Source: Thiohalocapsa halophila
GTDB lineage: Bacteria; Pseudomonadota; Gammaproteobacteria; Chromatiales; Chromatiaceae
Direction: 5' to 3'
Assembly: GCF_016583825.1 (NCBI RefSeq)
Contig: NZ_NRRV01000001.1
Span: forward strand, 171,983-235,982
Length of the DNA stretch: 64,000 nucleotides
Shown: in pieces, positions 44,219 to 53,246 of the stretch
Numbering within the stretch: position 1 is the first letter of the stretch
How the letters are laid out: every line of letters starts with the position of its first letter
Notes under the pieces: model-generated
Told to the model about the DNA's origin: nothing
Seen by the model: the letters and a program-made list of their open reading frames with translations, nothing else
Databases searched by the model: none
Program-made: the position numbers and the translations under genes

Positions 44219-45067
44219 TCAGGACCGCCCGGGCGCCGGCTCACGCCGGCGCCGGCCGCGGCGGCGACGGCGCTGCACCAGGGTCAGCACCGGCCCGGAC
44301 AAGGCATAGGCCAGAAACAGCAGGAAAAGCACGATAGGCGGGTCCAGCACCACCAGCGCAAAGCCCAGCATCACCACCACCATCACCATGAACGGCACCT
44401 GCCCGTTCAGGTCCAGCAGCTTGAAGCTCTGATAGCGAAAATTGCTGACCATGAGCAACCCCGCGCCCGCCGTGAACAGCGCCACCAGCAGCGAGACGCT
44501 GGCGCCGGCGATGCCGTTGTCCACGCCGATCCACACCGAGGCCGCGATGATGGCCGCCGCCGCCGGGCTCGGCAAACCCTGGAAGTAGCGCTTGTCGGCG
44601 ATGCCGATCTGGGTGTTGAAGCGCGCGAGCCGCAGCGCCGCACCGGCCGTGTAGACGAAGGCCGCCAGCCAGCCGAGCTTGCCGAGCCCGCCGAGTGCCC
44701 ACTCGTAGGCCACCAGCGCTGGTGCGACGCCGAAGGCGACCATGTCCGAGAGGCTGTCGAACTCCGCGCCGAAGTCGGTCTGGGTGTTGGTCATGCGGGC
44801 GATGCGCCCGTCGAAGCCGTCCAGCAGCATGGCCGCGAAGATGGCCAGCGCTGCCGCTTCGTAGCGTCCGGCGTTGGCCGAGAGCACGGCGTAGAAGCCG
44901 GCGAAGAGCGCGGCGGTGGTAAAGAGGTTCGGCAGCAGGTAAATGCCGCGCCGGCGGCGCCGCGAGCGCCCGCTTGGGGCCTGGCCTGGACCGGCGGCGG
45001 GCGCCGGCACAGGCTCGGGCTCGGACTCGGGCCCGTGCTGGTGCGGGTTGTAGGGGGGCTCTGGCAT
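44219..45067 (-). CDS. pssA: CDP-diacylglycerol-serine O-phosphatidyltransferase PssA
   Basis: A 282-residue membrane enzyme making phosphatidylserine. The CDP-alcohol phosphatidyltransferase motif (D-G-x2-G/A-R-x8-G-x3-D-x3-D) is seen as DGFDGRIARMTN...FGAEFDSLSDM. About eight hydrophobic segments follow, and the N-terminus is Pro/Glu-rich before RGIYLLPNLFTTAALFAG. The ATG at 45065-45067 is chosen because upstream in-frame sequence is Arg-rich without family resemblance. Divergent from hoxE. The 246-bp gap behind it holds no gene. Confidence 0.9.
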   Translation of the reverse strand: MPEPPYNPHQHGPESEPEPVPAPAAGPGQAPSGRSRRRRRGIYLLPNLFTTAALFAGFYAVLSANAGRYEAAALAIFAAMLLDGFDGRIARMTNTQTDFGAEFDSLSDMVAFGVAPALVAYEWALGGLGKLGWLAAFVYTAGAALRLARFNTQIGIADKRYFQGLPSPAAAAIIAASVWIGVDNGIAGASVSLLVALFTAGAGLLMVSNFRYQSFKLLDLNGQVPFMVMVVVMLGFALVVLDPPIVLFLLFLAYALSGPVLTLVQRRRRRGRRRREPAPGRS

Positions 45068-45267
45068 CTGCGCTGGCAGGTCGCTCGGGTGGCTGGCGGG
45101 GGTTGGGCGCCGACATCCTGGCATGCCGATCTGCGCGGGACGCAGGCTGCGGCCAGGCGCTAGGGAGTATAGCCAGGACGCAACGCCTCTCACCACCGCA
45201 CGCAAGCGGTGCATCGGTCCCGCAGCGCCCCGGATTGCGCACCGTTGGTGGTCATCGAATCTTTATT

Positions 45268-45295
45268 TTGACAATGCCGCGCAGCGCGTTTTAAT
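45268..45295 (+). promoter_or_regulatory. Sigma-70-like promoter for the hox cluster
   Basis: TTGACA at 45268-45273 and TTTAAT at 45290-45295 with a 16-bp spacer, inside an AT-rich island in otherwise GC-rich DNA. Predicted transcription would begin about 60 bp before the hoxE ATG. Confidence 0.55.
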
Positions 45296-45362
45296 GACTC
45301 GTGCGCAACGCCCCCGGAGACCCGCCGGAGGCGGCGTTCCGGCAGCCACCATGGAGCCTCTC

Positions 45363-45857
45363 ATGCAGCGACCCCGACCGGACCTGCCCAGCAACGACAA
45401 GCGCTGGAAGCTGGTCAACGCCACCATGCGCCGCAACGGCTACGCCGGGCACGCGCTCATCGAGGCCCTGCACGCGGTGCAGGACGCCTTCGGCTTTCTG
45501 GATGAAGAGGCCATGACCTTTGTGGCGGATTCCCTGGACCTGCCACTCAGCAAGGTCTACGGCGTCGCCACCTTCTACCATCTGTTCATGCTCAAGCCCC
45601 AGGGCCGCCACGCCTGCGTGGTGTGCACGGGCACGGCCTGCTACATCAAGGGCGCGGGCGCCCTCATCGAGGGCATCGAAGAGCGCTTCGGCGCCGCCCC
45701 CGGCGAGACCACCGAGGACAAGGCCCTGTCCGTGCTCACGGCGCGCTGCGTCGGCGCCTGCGGCCTGGCACCGGCCGTGGTGGTGGACGGCAAGGTCATC
45801 GGCAAGCTCGGGCCCGAGGCCTTCTGCGACCGGCTCGCCCAGGAGATCGCGGAATGA
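45363..45857 (+). CDS. hoxE: HoxE, NuoE-like 2Fe-2S subunit of NAD-linked hydrogenase
   Basis: A 164-residue thioredoxin-fold ferredoxin homologous to NuoE. The [2Fe-2S] ligands lie in [13 protein letters not shown] and [12 protein letters not shown], preceded by [19 protein letters not shown]. HoxE links the diaphorase module of the bidirectional hydrogenase to other electron carriers. The ATG at 45363 has GGAG 7 bp upstream; a longer start at 45351 has none. The stop overlaps hoxF (ATGA). Confidence 0.94.
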   Translation: MQRPRPDLPSNDKRWKLVNATMRRNGYAGHALIEALHAVQDAFGFLDEEAMTFVADSLDLPLSKVYGVATFYHLFMLKPQGRHACVVCTGTACYIKGAGALIEGIEERFGAAPGETTEDKALSVLTARCVGACGLAPAVVVDGKVIGKLGPEAFCDRLAQEIAE

Positions 45858-47479
45858 ATATCGACGACCTCGAAGATCTCGCGGCTAAATACCGCACCGA
45901 GCAGGGCGATGCCGACCTGGAGGTACGGGTCTGCGTCGCCACCGCCTGCCACTCCTCCGGCGCCCCCGACGTTGTCGATGCGCTCAACGCCGCCGCCGAA
46001 GAGCCGGCCGCGGACGGCGAGCACAGCTGCAGGGTCAAGGGCGTCGGCTGCATGGGGCTGTGCTCGGTGGGGCCCATGGTGGCGGTGGCGGAGCCGGGCG
46101 CGGACCTGCGCGAGTCAACGCTATACCGGGAAGTGGCGCCAGACGATGCCGCCGAGATCATGCAGCATGCGCGCAAGCCGGGCGCCGGCCCGGTGGCGCG
46201 GCTGCACTGCCCGAGCGACCAGCCTTTCTTTGCGCGCCAGCGGTGGGTCGTGCGCGAGAACTCCGGCATCGTCGACCCGGACAGCTTCAAGGGCTATGTC
46301 GCCGTCGGCGGCTATGCGGCCATGGTGCAGGCACTGACCGAGATGACCCCGCAGGAGGTCATCAACGAGGTCACCACCAGCGGGCTGCGCGGACGCGGCG
46401 GCGGCGGTTATCCCACCGGCCTCAAGTGGTCCACGGTGGCGAAGATGCCCGAGGGGCAGAAATACGTCATCTGCAACGCCGACGAGGGCGACCCCGGCGC
46501 CTTCATGGACCGAGCGGTGCTGGAATCCGACCCGCACCGGCTGCTGGAGGGCATGGCCATCGCCGCCTACGCCGTCGGCGCCAACAAGGGCTACATCTAC
46601 ATCCGCGCCGAATACCCGCTCGCCGTGGAGCGGCTCAAGACCGCCATCCGCAAGGCCAAGCGCCAGGGCTTCCTCGGCAACCACATCTGCGAGACCCAGT
46701 TCAACTTCGACGTGGAGATTCGCCTCGGCGCCGGCGCCTTCGTCTGTGGCGAAGAAACAGCGCTGATGGCATCGGTAGAAGGCGGTCGCGGCCACCCGCG
46801 CCCGCGCCCGCCCTACCCTGCGGAGTACGGACTCTGGGGCCACCCGACGCTCATCAACAACGTCGAGACCTACGCCAACATCGCGCCCATCATCAGCAAC
46901 GGCGGCGACTGGTTCGCCGGCATCGGCACAGACAAATCCAAGGGCACCAAGGTCTTCGCGCTGGCCGGCAACATCGTCAACGGCGGACTCATCGAAGTCG
47001 ACATGGGCATGACGCTGCGGGAGATCATCTTCGACATCGGCGGCGGCATCCCCGACGGCAAGGCCTTCAAGGCGGTGCAGACCGGTGGCCCCTCCGGCGG
47101 CTGCGTGCCGGAGGCGCACCTCGACATGCCGGTGGACTACGACAGCCTGAAGACGCTCGGCACCATGATGGGCTCCGGCGGCATGATCGTCATGGACGAC
47201 ACGGCCAACATGGTCGACGTGGCCCGCTTCTTCATGGAGTTCTGCATGGACGAGTCCTGCGGCAAGTGCGTCCCCTGCCGCGCCGGCACCCAGCAGATGC
47301 ACGGACTCTTGGACCGCATCGCCAAGGCCGAGGCCACCCGCGCCGACCTGGAGCTGCTGGAGGAGCTGTGCGAAGTGGTGCAGGCCACCAGCCTCTGCGG
47401 CCTAGGGCAGACGGCGCCGAATCCGGTCATGTCAACGCTGCGGTATTTCCGGCATGAGTACGAGGAAAAGCTGGGTTGA
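45854..47479 (+). CDS. hoxF: HoxF, FMN/NAD-binding diaphorase subunit
   Basis: A 541-residue fusion. An N-terminal NuoE-like [2Fe-2S] domain ([10 protein letters not shown] and [12 protein letters not shown]) is followed by the NuoF-like part with NAD/FMN motif [15 protein letters not shown] near 175-190, [32 protein letters not shown], and the 4Fe-4S site [16 protein letters not shown] ... TSLCGLGQ near 465-515. It oxidises or reduces NAD(H). The start overlaps hoxE by 4 bp. Unusually, a hicBA toxin-antitoxin pair sits between it and hoxU. Confidence 0.96.
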   Translation: MNIDDLEDLAAKYRTEQGDADLEVRVCVATACHSSGAPDVVDALNAAAEEPAADGEHSCRVKGVGCMGLCSVGPMVAVAEPGADLRESTLYREVAPDDAAEIMQHARKPGAGPVARLHCPSDQPFFARQRWVVRENSGIVDPDSFKGYVAVGGYAAMVQALTEMTPQEVINEVTTSGLRGRGGGGYPTGLKWSTVAKMPEGQKYVICNADEGDPGAFMDRAVLESDPHRLLEGMAIAAYAVGANKGYIYIRAEYPLAVERLKTAIRKAKRQGFLGNHICETQFNFDVEIRLGAGAFVCGEETALMASVEGGRGHPRPRPPYPAEYGLWGHPTLINNVETYANIAPIISNGGDWFAGIGTDKSKGTKVFALAGNIVNGGLIEVDMGMTLREIIFDIGGGIPDGKAFKAVQTGGPSGGCVPEAHLDMPVDYDSLKTLGTMMGSGGMIVMDDTANMVDVARFFMEFCMDESCGKCVPCRAGTQQMHGLLDRIAKAEATRADLELLEELCEVVQATSLCGLGQTAPNPVMSTLRYFRHEYEEKLG

Positions 47480-47527
47480 AGCCAATGTTCACCCGGCACG
47501 AGTGACATGACCGAGGACATCGAGCAC

Positions 47528-47719
47528 ATGAAGAAGCTGAGATTCGTGTACTGGCAGGACGACGCTTTCTGGCTTGGATATCTGGAGGAGTTTCCGGATT
47601 ACATGACGCAAGGCGAGTCACTGGATGAGCTCGAGGAGAATCTGCGGGACATCTACAAGGAGCTGACTTCAGACACGCTGCCCTTGGTCAGACGCGTCGG
47701 CGAGCTGGACGTGGTGTGA
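47528..47719 (+). CDS. hicB: HicB-like antitoxin inside the hox cluster
   Basis: A 63-residue protein (MKKLRFVYWQDDAFWLGYLEEFPDYMTQGESLDELEENL...). It has the HicB partial RNase-H-like fold: VYWQDDAFWLGYLEEFPD is the first beta hairpin and TQGESLDELEENLRDIYKEL the helix. A longer start at 47507 (seven more residues) is possible; the ATG at 47528 matches short HicB relatives. It overlaps hicA by 4 bp (GTGA). HicB neutralises HicA and usually represses the pair; short HicB of this kind often lacks a separate DNA-binding domain. Confidence 0.82.
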   Translation: MKKLRFVYWQDDAFWLGYLEEFPDYMTQGESLDELEENLRDIYKELTSDTLPLVRRVGELDVV

Positions 47720-47889
47720 AGCGGAGGGATTTGATTAAACGGCTGGAATCCATGGGCTGTGTCCTGATCCGTCATGGTGGGCGGCACGACTGGTATCACA
47801 ACCCGGAGACCAAAGAATCACAGCCGGTTCCAAGGCATCGCGAAATCCGAGAGACACTGGCGAAGCAGATCATCAAGAAGCTCAGCTAA
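47716..47889 (+). CDS. hicA: HicA-like mRNA-interferase toxin
   Basis: A 57-residue protein from a GTG start (MKRRDLIKRLESMGCVLIRHGGRHDWYHNP...PVPRHREIRETLAKQIIKKL), shorter than most ORF callers allow. It shows the double-stranded-RNA-binding-like HicA fold with catalytic His in RHGGRHDWY and the PVPRHREI strand that is near-invariant in HicA. The gene order hicB-hicA is the reverse of the common hicA-hicB. The pair sits between hoxF and hoxU without interrupting either, and the 54-bp gap to hoxU holds no terminator. Confidence 0.82.
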   Translation: MKRRDLIKRLESMGCVLIRHGGRHDWYHNPETKESQPVPRHREIRETLAKQIIKKLS

Positions 47890-47943
47890 CCGCGCTCCGT
47901 CATCACCAAGCCACCCAGCCAAAGCCCCGGACGAGGACACCCC

Positions 47944-48675
47944 ATGCCCATCCGCGCCCAGCAACCCAACGTCAGTGTCGTCACGCTGAACATCGACGGC
48001 CAGGATCTCTCGGCCCGAGCAGACGAGACCATTATCGAGGTGTGCCGGGAGAACAAGATCCCCATCCCGAGCCTGTGCTGGATGGACGGCCTGTCCGTGG
48101 TCGGCGCCTGCCGCCTGTGCGTCGTGGAGGTGGACGGCGGTCCGCGGCTCCAGGCCGCCTGCGCCACCCGGGTGCGCGAGGGCATGTCGGTGCAGACCAA
48201 CACCGACAAGCTCCAGCGCTACCGCCGCACGCTGGTGGAGCTGCTGTTCGCCGAGCGCAACCACGTCTGCGCCGTCTGCGTGTCCAACGGCCACTGCGAG
48301 CTGCAATGGCTGGCACAGAAATGCGGCGTGGACCACGTGCGCATGCCCTACAGGAACACCGGCTACAGGGTGGACTCCAGCCACGAGATGTTCCGGGTGG
48401 ATCACAACCGCTGCGTGCTCTGCACCCGCTGCGTGCGAGTCTGCGACGAGATCGAGGGCGCCCATACCTGGGACGTCATGGGCCGCGGCAGCGGCTGCCA
48501 GGTGGTGACGGACCTGGCCAAGCCCTGGGGCGAGAGCGACAGCTGCACCAGCTGCGGCAAATGCGTGCAGGTCTGCCCCACCGGCGCCCTGGTGAAGCAG
48601 GGCACTTCCGTCGGCGAGATGGTCAAAGACCAGCAGTTCCTGTCCATCCTGGCGCGGCGGAGAAGCAACCGATGA
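47944..48675 (+). CDS. hoxU: HoxU, iron-sulfur subunit linking diaphorase and hydrogenase
   Basis: A 243-residue NuoG-like protein. The N-terminal [2Fe-2S] ferredoxin domain has [20 protein letters not shown] and ACATRV. Next is a His-Cys3 4Fe-4S region ([16 protein letters not shown]), followed by two 4Fe-4S motifs ([13 protein letters not shown] and [14 protein letters not shown]). It carries electrons between HoxF and HoxY. The stop overlaps hoxY by 4 bp. Confidence 0.95.
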   Translation: MPIRAQQPNVSVVTLNIDGQDLSARADETIIEVCRENKIPIPSLCWMDGLSVVGACRLCVVEVDGGPRLQAACATRVREGMSVQTNTDKLQRYRRTLVELLFAERNHVCAVCVSNGHCELQWLAQKCGVDHVRMPYRNTGYRVDSSHEMFRVDHNRCVLCTRCVRVCDEIEGAHTWDVMGRGSGCQVVTDLAKPWGESDSCTSCGKCVQVCPTGALVKQGTSVGEMVKDQQFLSILARRRSNR

Positions 48676-49217
48676 GCAGCAGCAGTCAAAAGGTCACGGT
48701 CGCCACCACCTGGCTCGACGGCTGCTCCGGCTGCCACATGTCCTTTCTGGACATGGACGAGCGGCTGGTGGACCTGGCCGAGCAGATCGACATCGTCTAC
48801 AGCCCCTTCGTCGATGCCAAAGAGCTGCCGCCGCAGGTGGATTTAGGGATTCTGGAGGGCTCCATCAGCAACGACGAGGACCTGCACAAGGCCCGCGAAT
48901 TCCGCGCCCACTGCAAGGTGCTGCTGAGCCTCGGCGACTGCGCCGTCAACGGCAATGTCCCGGCCATGCGCAACCCCTTCAAGCTGGACGACGTCATCGA
49001 GCGCAGCTACCGAGAGAACGTCGACCTAAACCCGCAAATCCCCACCGAGGGCGTACCGCAGTTGCTATCCACCGTGCGCCCGGTGCATGGCGTGGTATCG
49101 GTGGATATCTTCGTGCCCGGCTGCCCGCCGCAGGCGGATGCCATCCACTATGTCCTCACAGAGCTCATCGCCGGGCGCACGCCGGACCCGAGCCAAGTGA
49201 CGCGGTTCGGGGCATGA
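48672..49217 (+). CDS. hoxY: HoxY, small subunit of [NiFe] hydrogenase
   Basis: A 181-residue protein with the proximal 4Fe-4S ligands in [12 protein letters not shown] (Cys 18, Cys 21), [16 protein letters not shown] and [11 protein letters not shown]. There is no Tat signal, as expected for the cytoplasmic bidirectional (group 3d) enzyme. It overlaps hoxU at the start (ATGA) and the next open frame at its end (ATGA). Confidence 0.95.
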   Translation: MSSSSQKVTVATTWLDGCSGCHMSFLDMDERLVDLAEQIDIVYSPFVDAKELPPQVDLGILEGSISNDEDLHKAREFRAHCKVLLSLGDCAVNGNVPAMRNPFKLDDVIERSYRENVDLNPQIPTEGVPQLLSTVRPVHGVVSVDIFVPGCPPQADAIHYVLTELIAGRTPDPSQVTRFGA

Positions 49218-49834
49218 CGGGCATGCGGATCGTGGGAGCGGCGTCCCCGCCGCGACGGGCCAAGCCCGGCGACGCGCAGGGCCAAGGGCGGGTCGATCCT
49301 CGCAACGGCAGAGGGTGCAACAGGCCCAAGGCGCGGCACGCACTGACCGCTGCCCTGCTGGCACTCGCCTGGGTGCTCGCCAGCGTGCCGGCGGCGGCGC
49401 AGCAGACGGCGGCGGAGCGCATCGAGCTGCTGGAGGCCAAGCTGCGGGCGCTCACGGCGCGCGTCACCGCGCTCGAGGCGAGCCAGGGCAATGCCGTGGC
49501 GCCGGAGCCCGGCGGCATCGCCTGGGTCCTCGGCGAAGACCTGCGGGGGCGGCCCTTCCGCATCGCCCACAAGGCACTGGACCTGGATGACGGGCGCGTG
49601 GAGCTGCTGTTGCAGATCACCGAGCCGGTGCCGGGCGCGGAGCGCTGGATTGCCGGCGGCCCCGCGCCCATCCGTCTCACGCTGCGCACCCCGGACGGCA
49701 GCGAGCGGCGCTTCTACATGACGCTGCTGCGCGGTGCGTCGCTCGAGCCGGGCGGGCACCTGCACCTGCTCGCCGAGCTGGACCCCGCGCTGGCCGCAGG
49801 GGCGAGCCAGATCGTCGTCGAGCACGCGGACTGA
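49214..49834 (+). CDS. Unknown exported coiled-coil protein between hoxY and hoxH
   Basis: 206 residues. The first ~40 residues are Arg/Gly/Pro-rich and include a REP-like element (49232-49256) read in frame. A signal-peptide-like segment follows (LTAALLALAWVLASVPAAAQQ), then a short coiled coil (AERIELLEAKLRALTARVTALEAS) and a beta-rich domain of about 110 residues (WVLGEDLRGRPFRIAHKALDLDD, RVELLLQITEPVP, FYMTLLRGASLEPGGHLHLLAELDP). No family is recognised. The ATG overlaps hoxY by 4 bp, but the true start may be an internal codon just before the hydrophobic segment. A secreted protein in a cytoplasmic hydrogenase operon is unexpected. Confidence 0.65.
   Translation: MTGMRIVGAASPPRRAKPGDAQGQGRVDPRNGRGCNRPKARHALTAALLALAWVLASVPAAAQQTAAERIELLEAKLRALTARVTALEASQGNAVAPEPGGIAWVLGEDLRGRPFRIAHKALDLDDGRVELLLQITEPVPGAERWIAGGPAPIRLTLRTPDGSERRFYMTLLRGASLEPGGHLHLLAELDPALAAGASQIVVEHAD
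49232..49256 (+). repeat. REP-like repeat inside the hoxY-hoxH intervening gene
   Basis: gtgggagcggcgtccccgcc plus gcgac, a variant of the dispersed REP-like family, located within the first codons of the unknown gene after hoxY. Confidence 0.8.
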
Positions 49835-49877
49835 GCCCCGCTGGCATCGATTCACAACCGCCAAAGGCCGAATCACC

Positions 49878-51308
49878 ATGAGCCGCACCATCAGCATCGA
49901 ACCGGTGACCCGCATCGAGGGCCATGCCCGCATCTCGCTGCAGCTCGCCGATACCGGCGAGGTGGAAGACGCCAAGTTCCACCTGACCCAGTTCCGCGGC
50001 TTCGAGAAGTTCTGCGAGGGCCGCCCCTACCGCGAGATGCCCTCGCTCACGGCACGCACCTGTGGCATCTGCCCGGTGAGCCACCTGCTGGCCTCCAACA
50101 AGGCCTGCGATGATCTGCTTGCGGTGACCATTCCGCCGACGGCCGAGAAGCTCCGGCGGGTGATGAACCTGGCGCAGCTGCTGCAAAGCCATGCGCTCAG
50201 CTTCTTCCATCTCAGCTCGCCGGACCTGCTGCTGGGCTGGGACTCCGACCCCAAGGACCGGAACATCTTCGGCGTTATGCGCGCCGACCCGCAGCTGGCC
50301 AAGAACGGCATCCGCCTGCGGCAGGTGGGCCAGAGCATCATCGAGACCCTGGGCGGCAAGAAGATCCATCCCACCTGGGTGGTACCCGGCGGCGTCAACG
50401 AGGCGCTGACGGTGGAGAAGCGCGACGCCATGCTGGCAATGCTGCCGGAGGCCCTCACCATCGCCAAGGACACCTACGCCTTCTTCAAGACCCTGGTGCC
50501 CCAGTTCCAGGACGAGGCGAGCCACTTCGGCACCATGAAGACCATGTTCCTGAGCCTGGTCTCGCCGGAGGGTGACCTGGAGCACTACGACGGCTTCCTG
50601 CGCCTCAAGGATGCCACCGGCCGCATCGTCGAGGACAAAGTGCCGCCGCGGGAGTACCCGCGCCTCATCGGCGAGGCCGTCGAGGACTTCAGCTACATGA
50701 AGTTCCCGTACTACAAGCCGCTCGGCTATCCCAAGGGCATCTACCGCGTCGGCCCCCTGGCCCGGCTCAACAACGCCGACGCCTGCGGCACCCCCTTCGC
50801 CGACGTGGCGCTGGCGGAGTTCCGCACCCTTCAGGACGACGCCGGCCCCATCACCTCCAGCTTCCACTACCACTACGCGCGGCTGGTGGAGGTCATCTAC
50901 GCCATCGAGAGCATGCAGCGCCTGCTGAAGGACCCGGCGATTCTCGACAGCCGCGTGCGCGCCCGCGCCCGCGGCAACAAGAGCGAGGGCCTCGGCGTCG
51001 CCGAAGCCCCGCGCGGCACCCTGATGCACCACTACAAGATCGACGACGAGGGCCTCATCACCTGGGCGGACCTCATCATCGCCACCGGCCACAACAACCT
51101 GGCCATGAATCGCAGCATCAAGGAAGTCGCGGATGCCTACGTGGACGGCACCGAGGTGAAAGAGGGCATGCTGAACCGCGTCGAGGCCGTCATCCGCTGC
51201 TTCGACCCCTGCCTGTCCTGCGCCTCCCACGCCTTCGGGCAGATGCCCATGGTCATCGACATCCACAACGCCGCCGGCGAGGTGGTGCGGCGCATCAGTC
51301 GTGATTGA
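49878..51308 (+). CDS. hoxH: HoxH, large (catalytic) subunit of [NiFe] hydrogenase
   Basis: A 476-residue protein holding the Ni-Fe site. The N-terminal ligand pair is RTCGICPVSH (Cys 62, Cys 65) and the C-terminal pair DPCLSCASH. A 25-residue C-terminal extension after that His is the peptide removed by a maturation protease. SIEPVTRIEGHARI begins the protein. hoxW, the likely protease, follows after an inverted heptanucleotide element. Confidence 0.96.
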   Translation: MSRTISIEPVTRIEGHARISLQLADTGEVEDAKFHLTQFRGFEKFCEGRPYREMPSLTARTCGICPVSHLLASNKACDDLLAVTIPPTAEKLRRVMNLAQLLQSHALSFFHLSSPDLLLGWDSDPKDRNIFGVMRADPQLAKNGIRLRQVGQSIIETLGGKKIHPTWVVPGGVNEALTVEKRDAMLAMLPEALTIAKDTYAFFKTLVPQFQDEASHFGTMKTMFLSLVSPEGDLEHYDGFLRLKDATGRIVEDKVPPREYPRLIGEAVEDFSYMKFPYYKPLGYPKGIYRVGPLARLNNADACGTPFADVALAEFRTLQDDAGPITSSFHYHYARLVEVIYAIESMQRLLKDPAILDSRVRARARGNKSEGLGVAEAPRGTLMHHYKIDDEGLITWADLIIATGHNNLAMNRSIKEVADAYVDGTEVKEGMLNRVEAVIRCFDPCLSCASHAFGQMPMVIDIHNAAGEVVRRISRD

Positions 51309-51315
51309 CGCAAAG

Positions 51316-51460
51316 AGTACGGAGTACGAGGTACGAAGTACGGGGCCGCCTGCTGGGCCGGGCACTCCGTCGTTCACGCTTTCCCGCCGGTGAGGCAGGG
51401 CTGGCGGCGAGACGGCGCCGGCTCTTCCATCGTACTCCGCACTCCGCACTCCGCACTTCC
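51316..51460. repeat. Inverted heptanucleotide arrays between hoxH and hoxW
   Basis: Four 7-bp units (agtacgg, agtacga, ggtacga, agtacgg) at 51316-51343 face three exact actccgc units at 51434-51454 plus a degenerate tail. The two arms share perfect complementarity over 10 bp (cggagtacga / tcgtactccg). About 85 bp separate them. The right arm ends immediately before the hoxW ATG at 51462, where a ribosome-binding site should be. Confidence 0.8.
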
Positions 51461-51461
51461 C

Positions 51462-51938
51462 ATGCACACCCTCATCGTCGGCTACGGCAGCCCCATCCGC
51501 GGGGACGACGCCGTCGGTCCGCTGCTGGCGGAGCGCATCGCCGAACAGGCCGCCCTTGGCGATTGGCCGGCGGGCACCGAGGTCCAGGCGCGGCACATCC
51601 TCACCGCCGAGATCGTCGCCGATCTGCACACCGCCGACCGGGTGATCTTCATCGACGCCGCCGCCGATACCGCGGCCGGCGAGGTGCGCAGGCTGCGCCT
51701 GCGTCCGGACCCCACCGCCCTGTCAACCATGGCCCATTTCCACGACCCGCGCGAGCTCCTCGCCTGGTGCGAGAGCCTCTACGCCAGCGTGCCCGACGCC
51801 TGGCTCGTCTCGGTTGGCGGCGCTGCTTGGGACTATGGCCACTTCGACCTCAGCCCCCCGGTGCTGGCGGCGCTCCCGGCGGCCGTTTGCGCCGTGCACG
51901 AGCTCTGCACCCCCGCGCCCGCCGCAACCCCCAGCTAA
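51462..51938 (+). CDS. hoxW: HoxW-type hydrogenase maturation protease
   Basis: A 158-residue endopeptidase of the HybD/HyaD family that trims the C-terminus of HoxH after nickel insertion. It begins with LIVGYGSPIRGDDAVGPLLAERI, where the first Asp of the DD pair is a nickel-sensing ligand, followed by DRVIFIDAAAD and TMAHFHDPRELLAWCESLY. The ATG lies directly after the heptamer array, leaving no normal ribosome-binding site, so translation may be weak or structure-controlled. Confidence 0.88.
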   Translation: MHTLIVGYGSPIRGDDAVGPLLAERIAEQAALGDWPAGTEVQARHILTAEIVADLHTADRVIFIDAAADTAAGEVRRLRLRPDPTALSTMAHFHDPRELLAWCESLYASVPDAWLVSVGGAAWDYGHFDLSPPVLAALPAAVCAVHELCTPAPAATPS

Positions 51939-51969
51939 CCCCGCACACGTCCCCAGGCCAGTCGCAGGA

Positions 51970-52017
51970 ATTCAGTATACCGTCCCCATTTCAAAAAACG
52001 GGGACGGTATACCGAAT
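51970..52017. repeat. Palindromic element (ggggacggtata family), complete
   Basis: Two 18-bp arms (attcagtataccgtcccc / ggggacggtataccgaat, 17 of 18 complementary) around a 12-bp A-rich loop, between hoxW and the old-yellow-enzyme gene. Similar arms recur at 53247 on the other side of that gene. It resembles the gggGACGG palindromes associated with REP-type transposases, but no transposase is adjacent. Confidence 0.8.
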
Positions 52018-52112
52018 AGACCGCAAGGCTGTTGTGACCGCGCCGCAACGGCGAATCTGCGATCATGAGGGTTTGCTTATCGAGCTCAGATCAGTCTTCG
52101 GGAGTCACCCCC

Positions 52113-53231
52113 ATGACCGCGACCCAAGCCACCGATGATCCGCTGTTCACGCCGCTTCAGGCCGGCGAGCTGCGTCTGCCGAACCGCATCGTCCTCGGGC
52201 CGCTGACCCGCTCGCGGGCTCAGCAGCCGGGTAATGTGCCCGGGCCCATGAATGCCGAATACTATGCCCAGCGCGCCGGCGCCGGACTCATCGTCTCCGA
52301 GGCGACCAACATCTCCCAGGTGGGCATGGGCTATGCGCTCACCCCCGGCATCTTCACCGACGAGCAGGTTGCCGGCTGGCGGCTGGTGACCGACGCCGTG
52401 CACGCCGCCGGCGGGCAGATGGTGCTGCAGCTGTGGCACTGCGGGCGCATGTCCCATGAGGCGCTGCATCCGGGCATCCCGCCCATGGCGCCGTCCGCCG
52501 TGCATTGCGACGCCTGCCAGGTGTTCTACGTGGACGACGAAGGCAAGGGCGGGCTCAGGCCCGTCTCGCCGCCCAAGGCCATGACCAAGACCGACATCGA
52601 CGCCACCATCCAGGACTATGTCACCGCCACCCGCAATGCCCTGGCCGCGGGCTTCGACGGGGTGGAGGTGCACAGCGCCAACGGCTACCTGCTGCACGAA
52701 TTCCTCGCCAGCAACACCAACCAGCGCACGGATGAATACGGCGGCAGTATCCAGAACCGGGCACGGATGCTGTTCGAGGTCATGGACGCGGTGCTGGGCG
52801 AGCTGCCCGCCGGGCGCGTGGGCGTACGTGTCTCGCCCTTGTTCAAGCTGAACGGCATCGACGACGCCGACCCCGCGGAGACCTTCGGCTACGCCTCAGA
52901 GCACCTCGGCAAGCGCGGCATTGCCTATCTGCATGTGGCCGACACCGACGTCATGCGCGGCGCCGAGCCCAAGATGGAGCAAATCCTGCCCTTTACCCGC
53001 GGCAAGTTCGACGGCGTGGTCATGCTAAACGGCGCCTACACGCCCGAGCGCGCCCGCCAGGCCATCGAGGATGGCGACGGCGACTGCATCGCCTTCGGCC
53101 GGCTCTTCCTGGCCAACCCGGACCTGCCCGAGCGCATCCGCCGCGGCGGCCCCTACAACGAGCCCAACCCCGCCACCTTCTACGGCGGCGGCGCCGAGGG
53201 CTACACCGACTATCCCACCCTCGAGGACTAA
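52113..53231 (+). CDS. Old-yellow-enzyme family NADH:flavin oxidoreductase
   Basis: A 372-residue FMN-dependent ene-reductase. PLQAGELRLPNRIVLGPLTRSRA begins the TIM barrel, followed by QLWHCGRMSHEAL, HSANGYLLHEFLAS...NQRTDEYGGS (substrate and FMN binding) and CIAFGRLFLANPDLPERI near the C-terminus. It reduces activated C=C bonds. GGGAG precedes the ATG at 52113. It is flanked by palindromic repeats, so it could have arrived as a cassette, though its composition is ordinary. Confidence 0.92.
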   Translation: MTATQATDDPLFTPLQAGELRLPNRIVLGPLTRSRAQQPGNVPGPMNAEYYAQRAGAGLIVSEATNISQVGMGYALTPGIFTDEQVAGWRLVTDAVHAAGGQMVLQLWHCGRMSHEALHPGIPPMAPSAVHCDACQVFYVDDEGKGGLRPVSPPKAMTKTDIDATIQDYVTATRNALAAGFDGVEVHSANGYLLHEFLASNTNQRTDEYGGSIQNRARMLFEVMDAVLGELPAGRVGVRVSPLFKLNGIDDADPAETFGYASEHLGKRGIAYLHVADTDVMRGAEPKMEQILPFTRGKFDGVVMLNGAYTPERARQAIEDGDGDCIAFGRLFLANPDLPERIRRGGPYNEPNPATFYGGGAEGYTDYPTLED

Positions 53232-53246
53232 CGCCACAGCAAAAAC

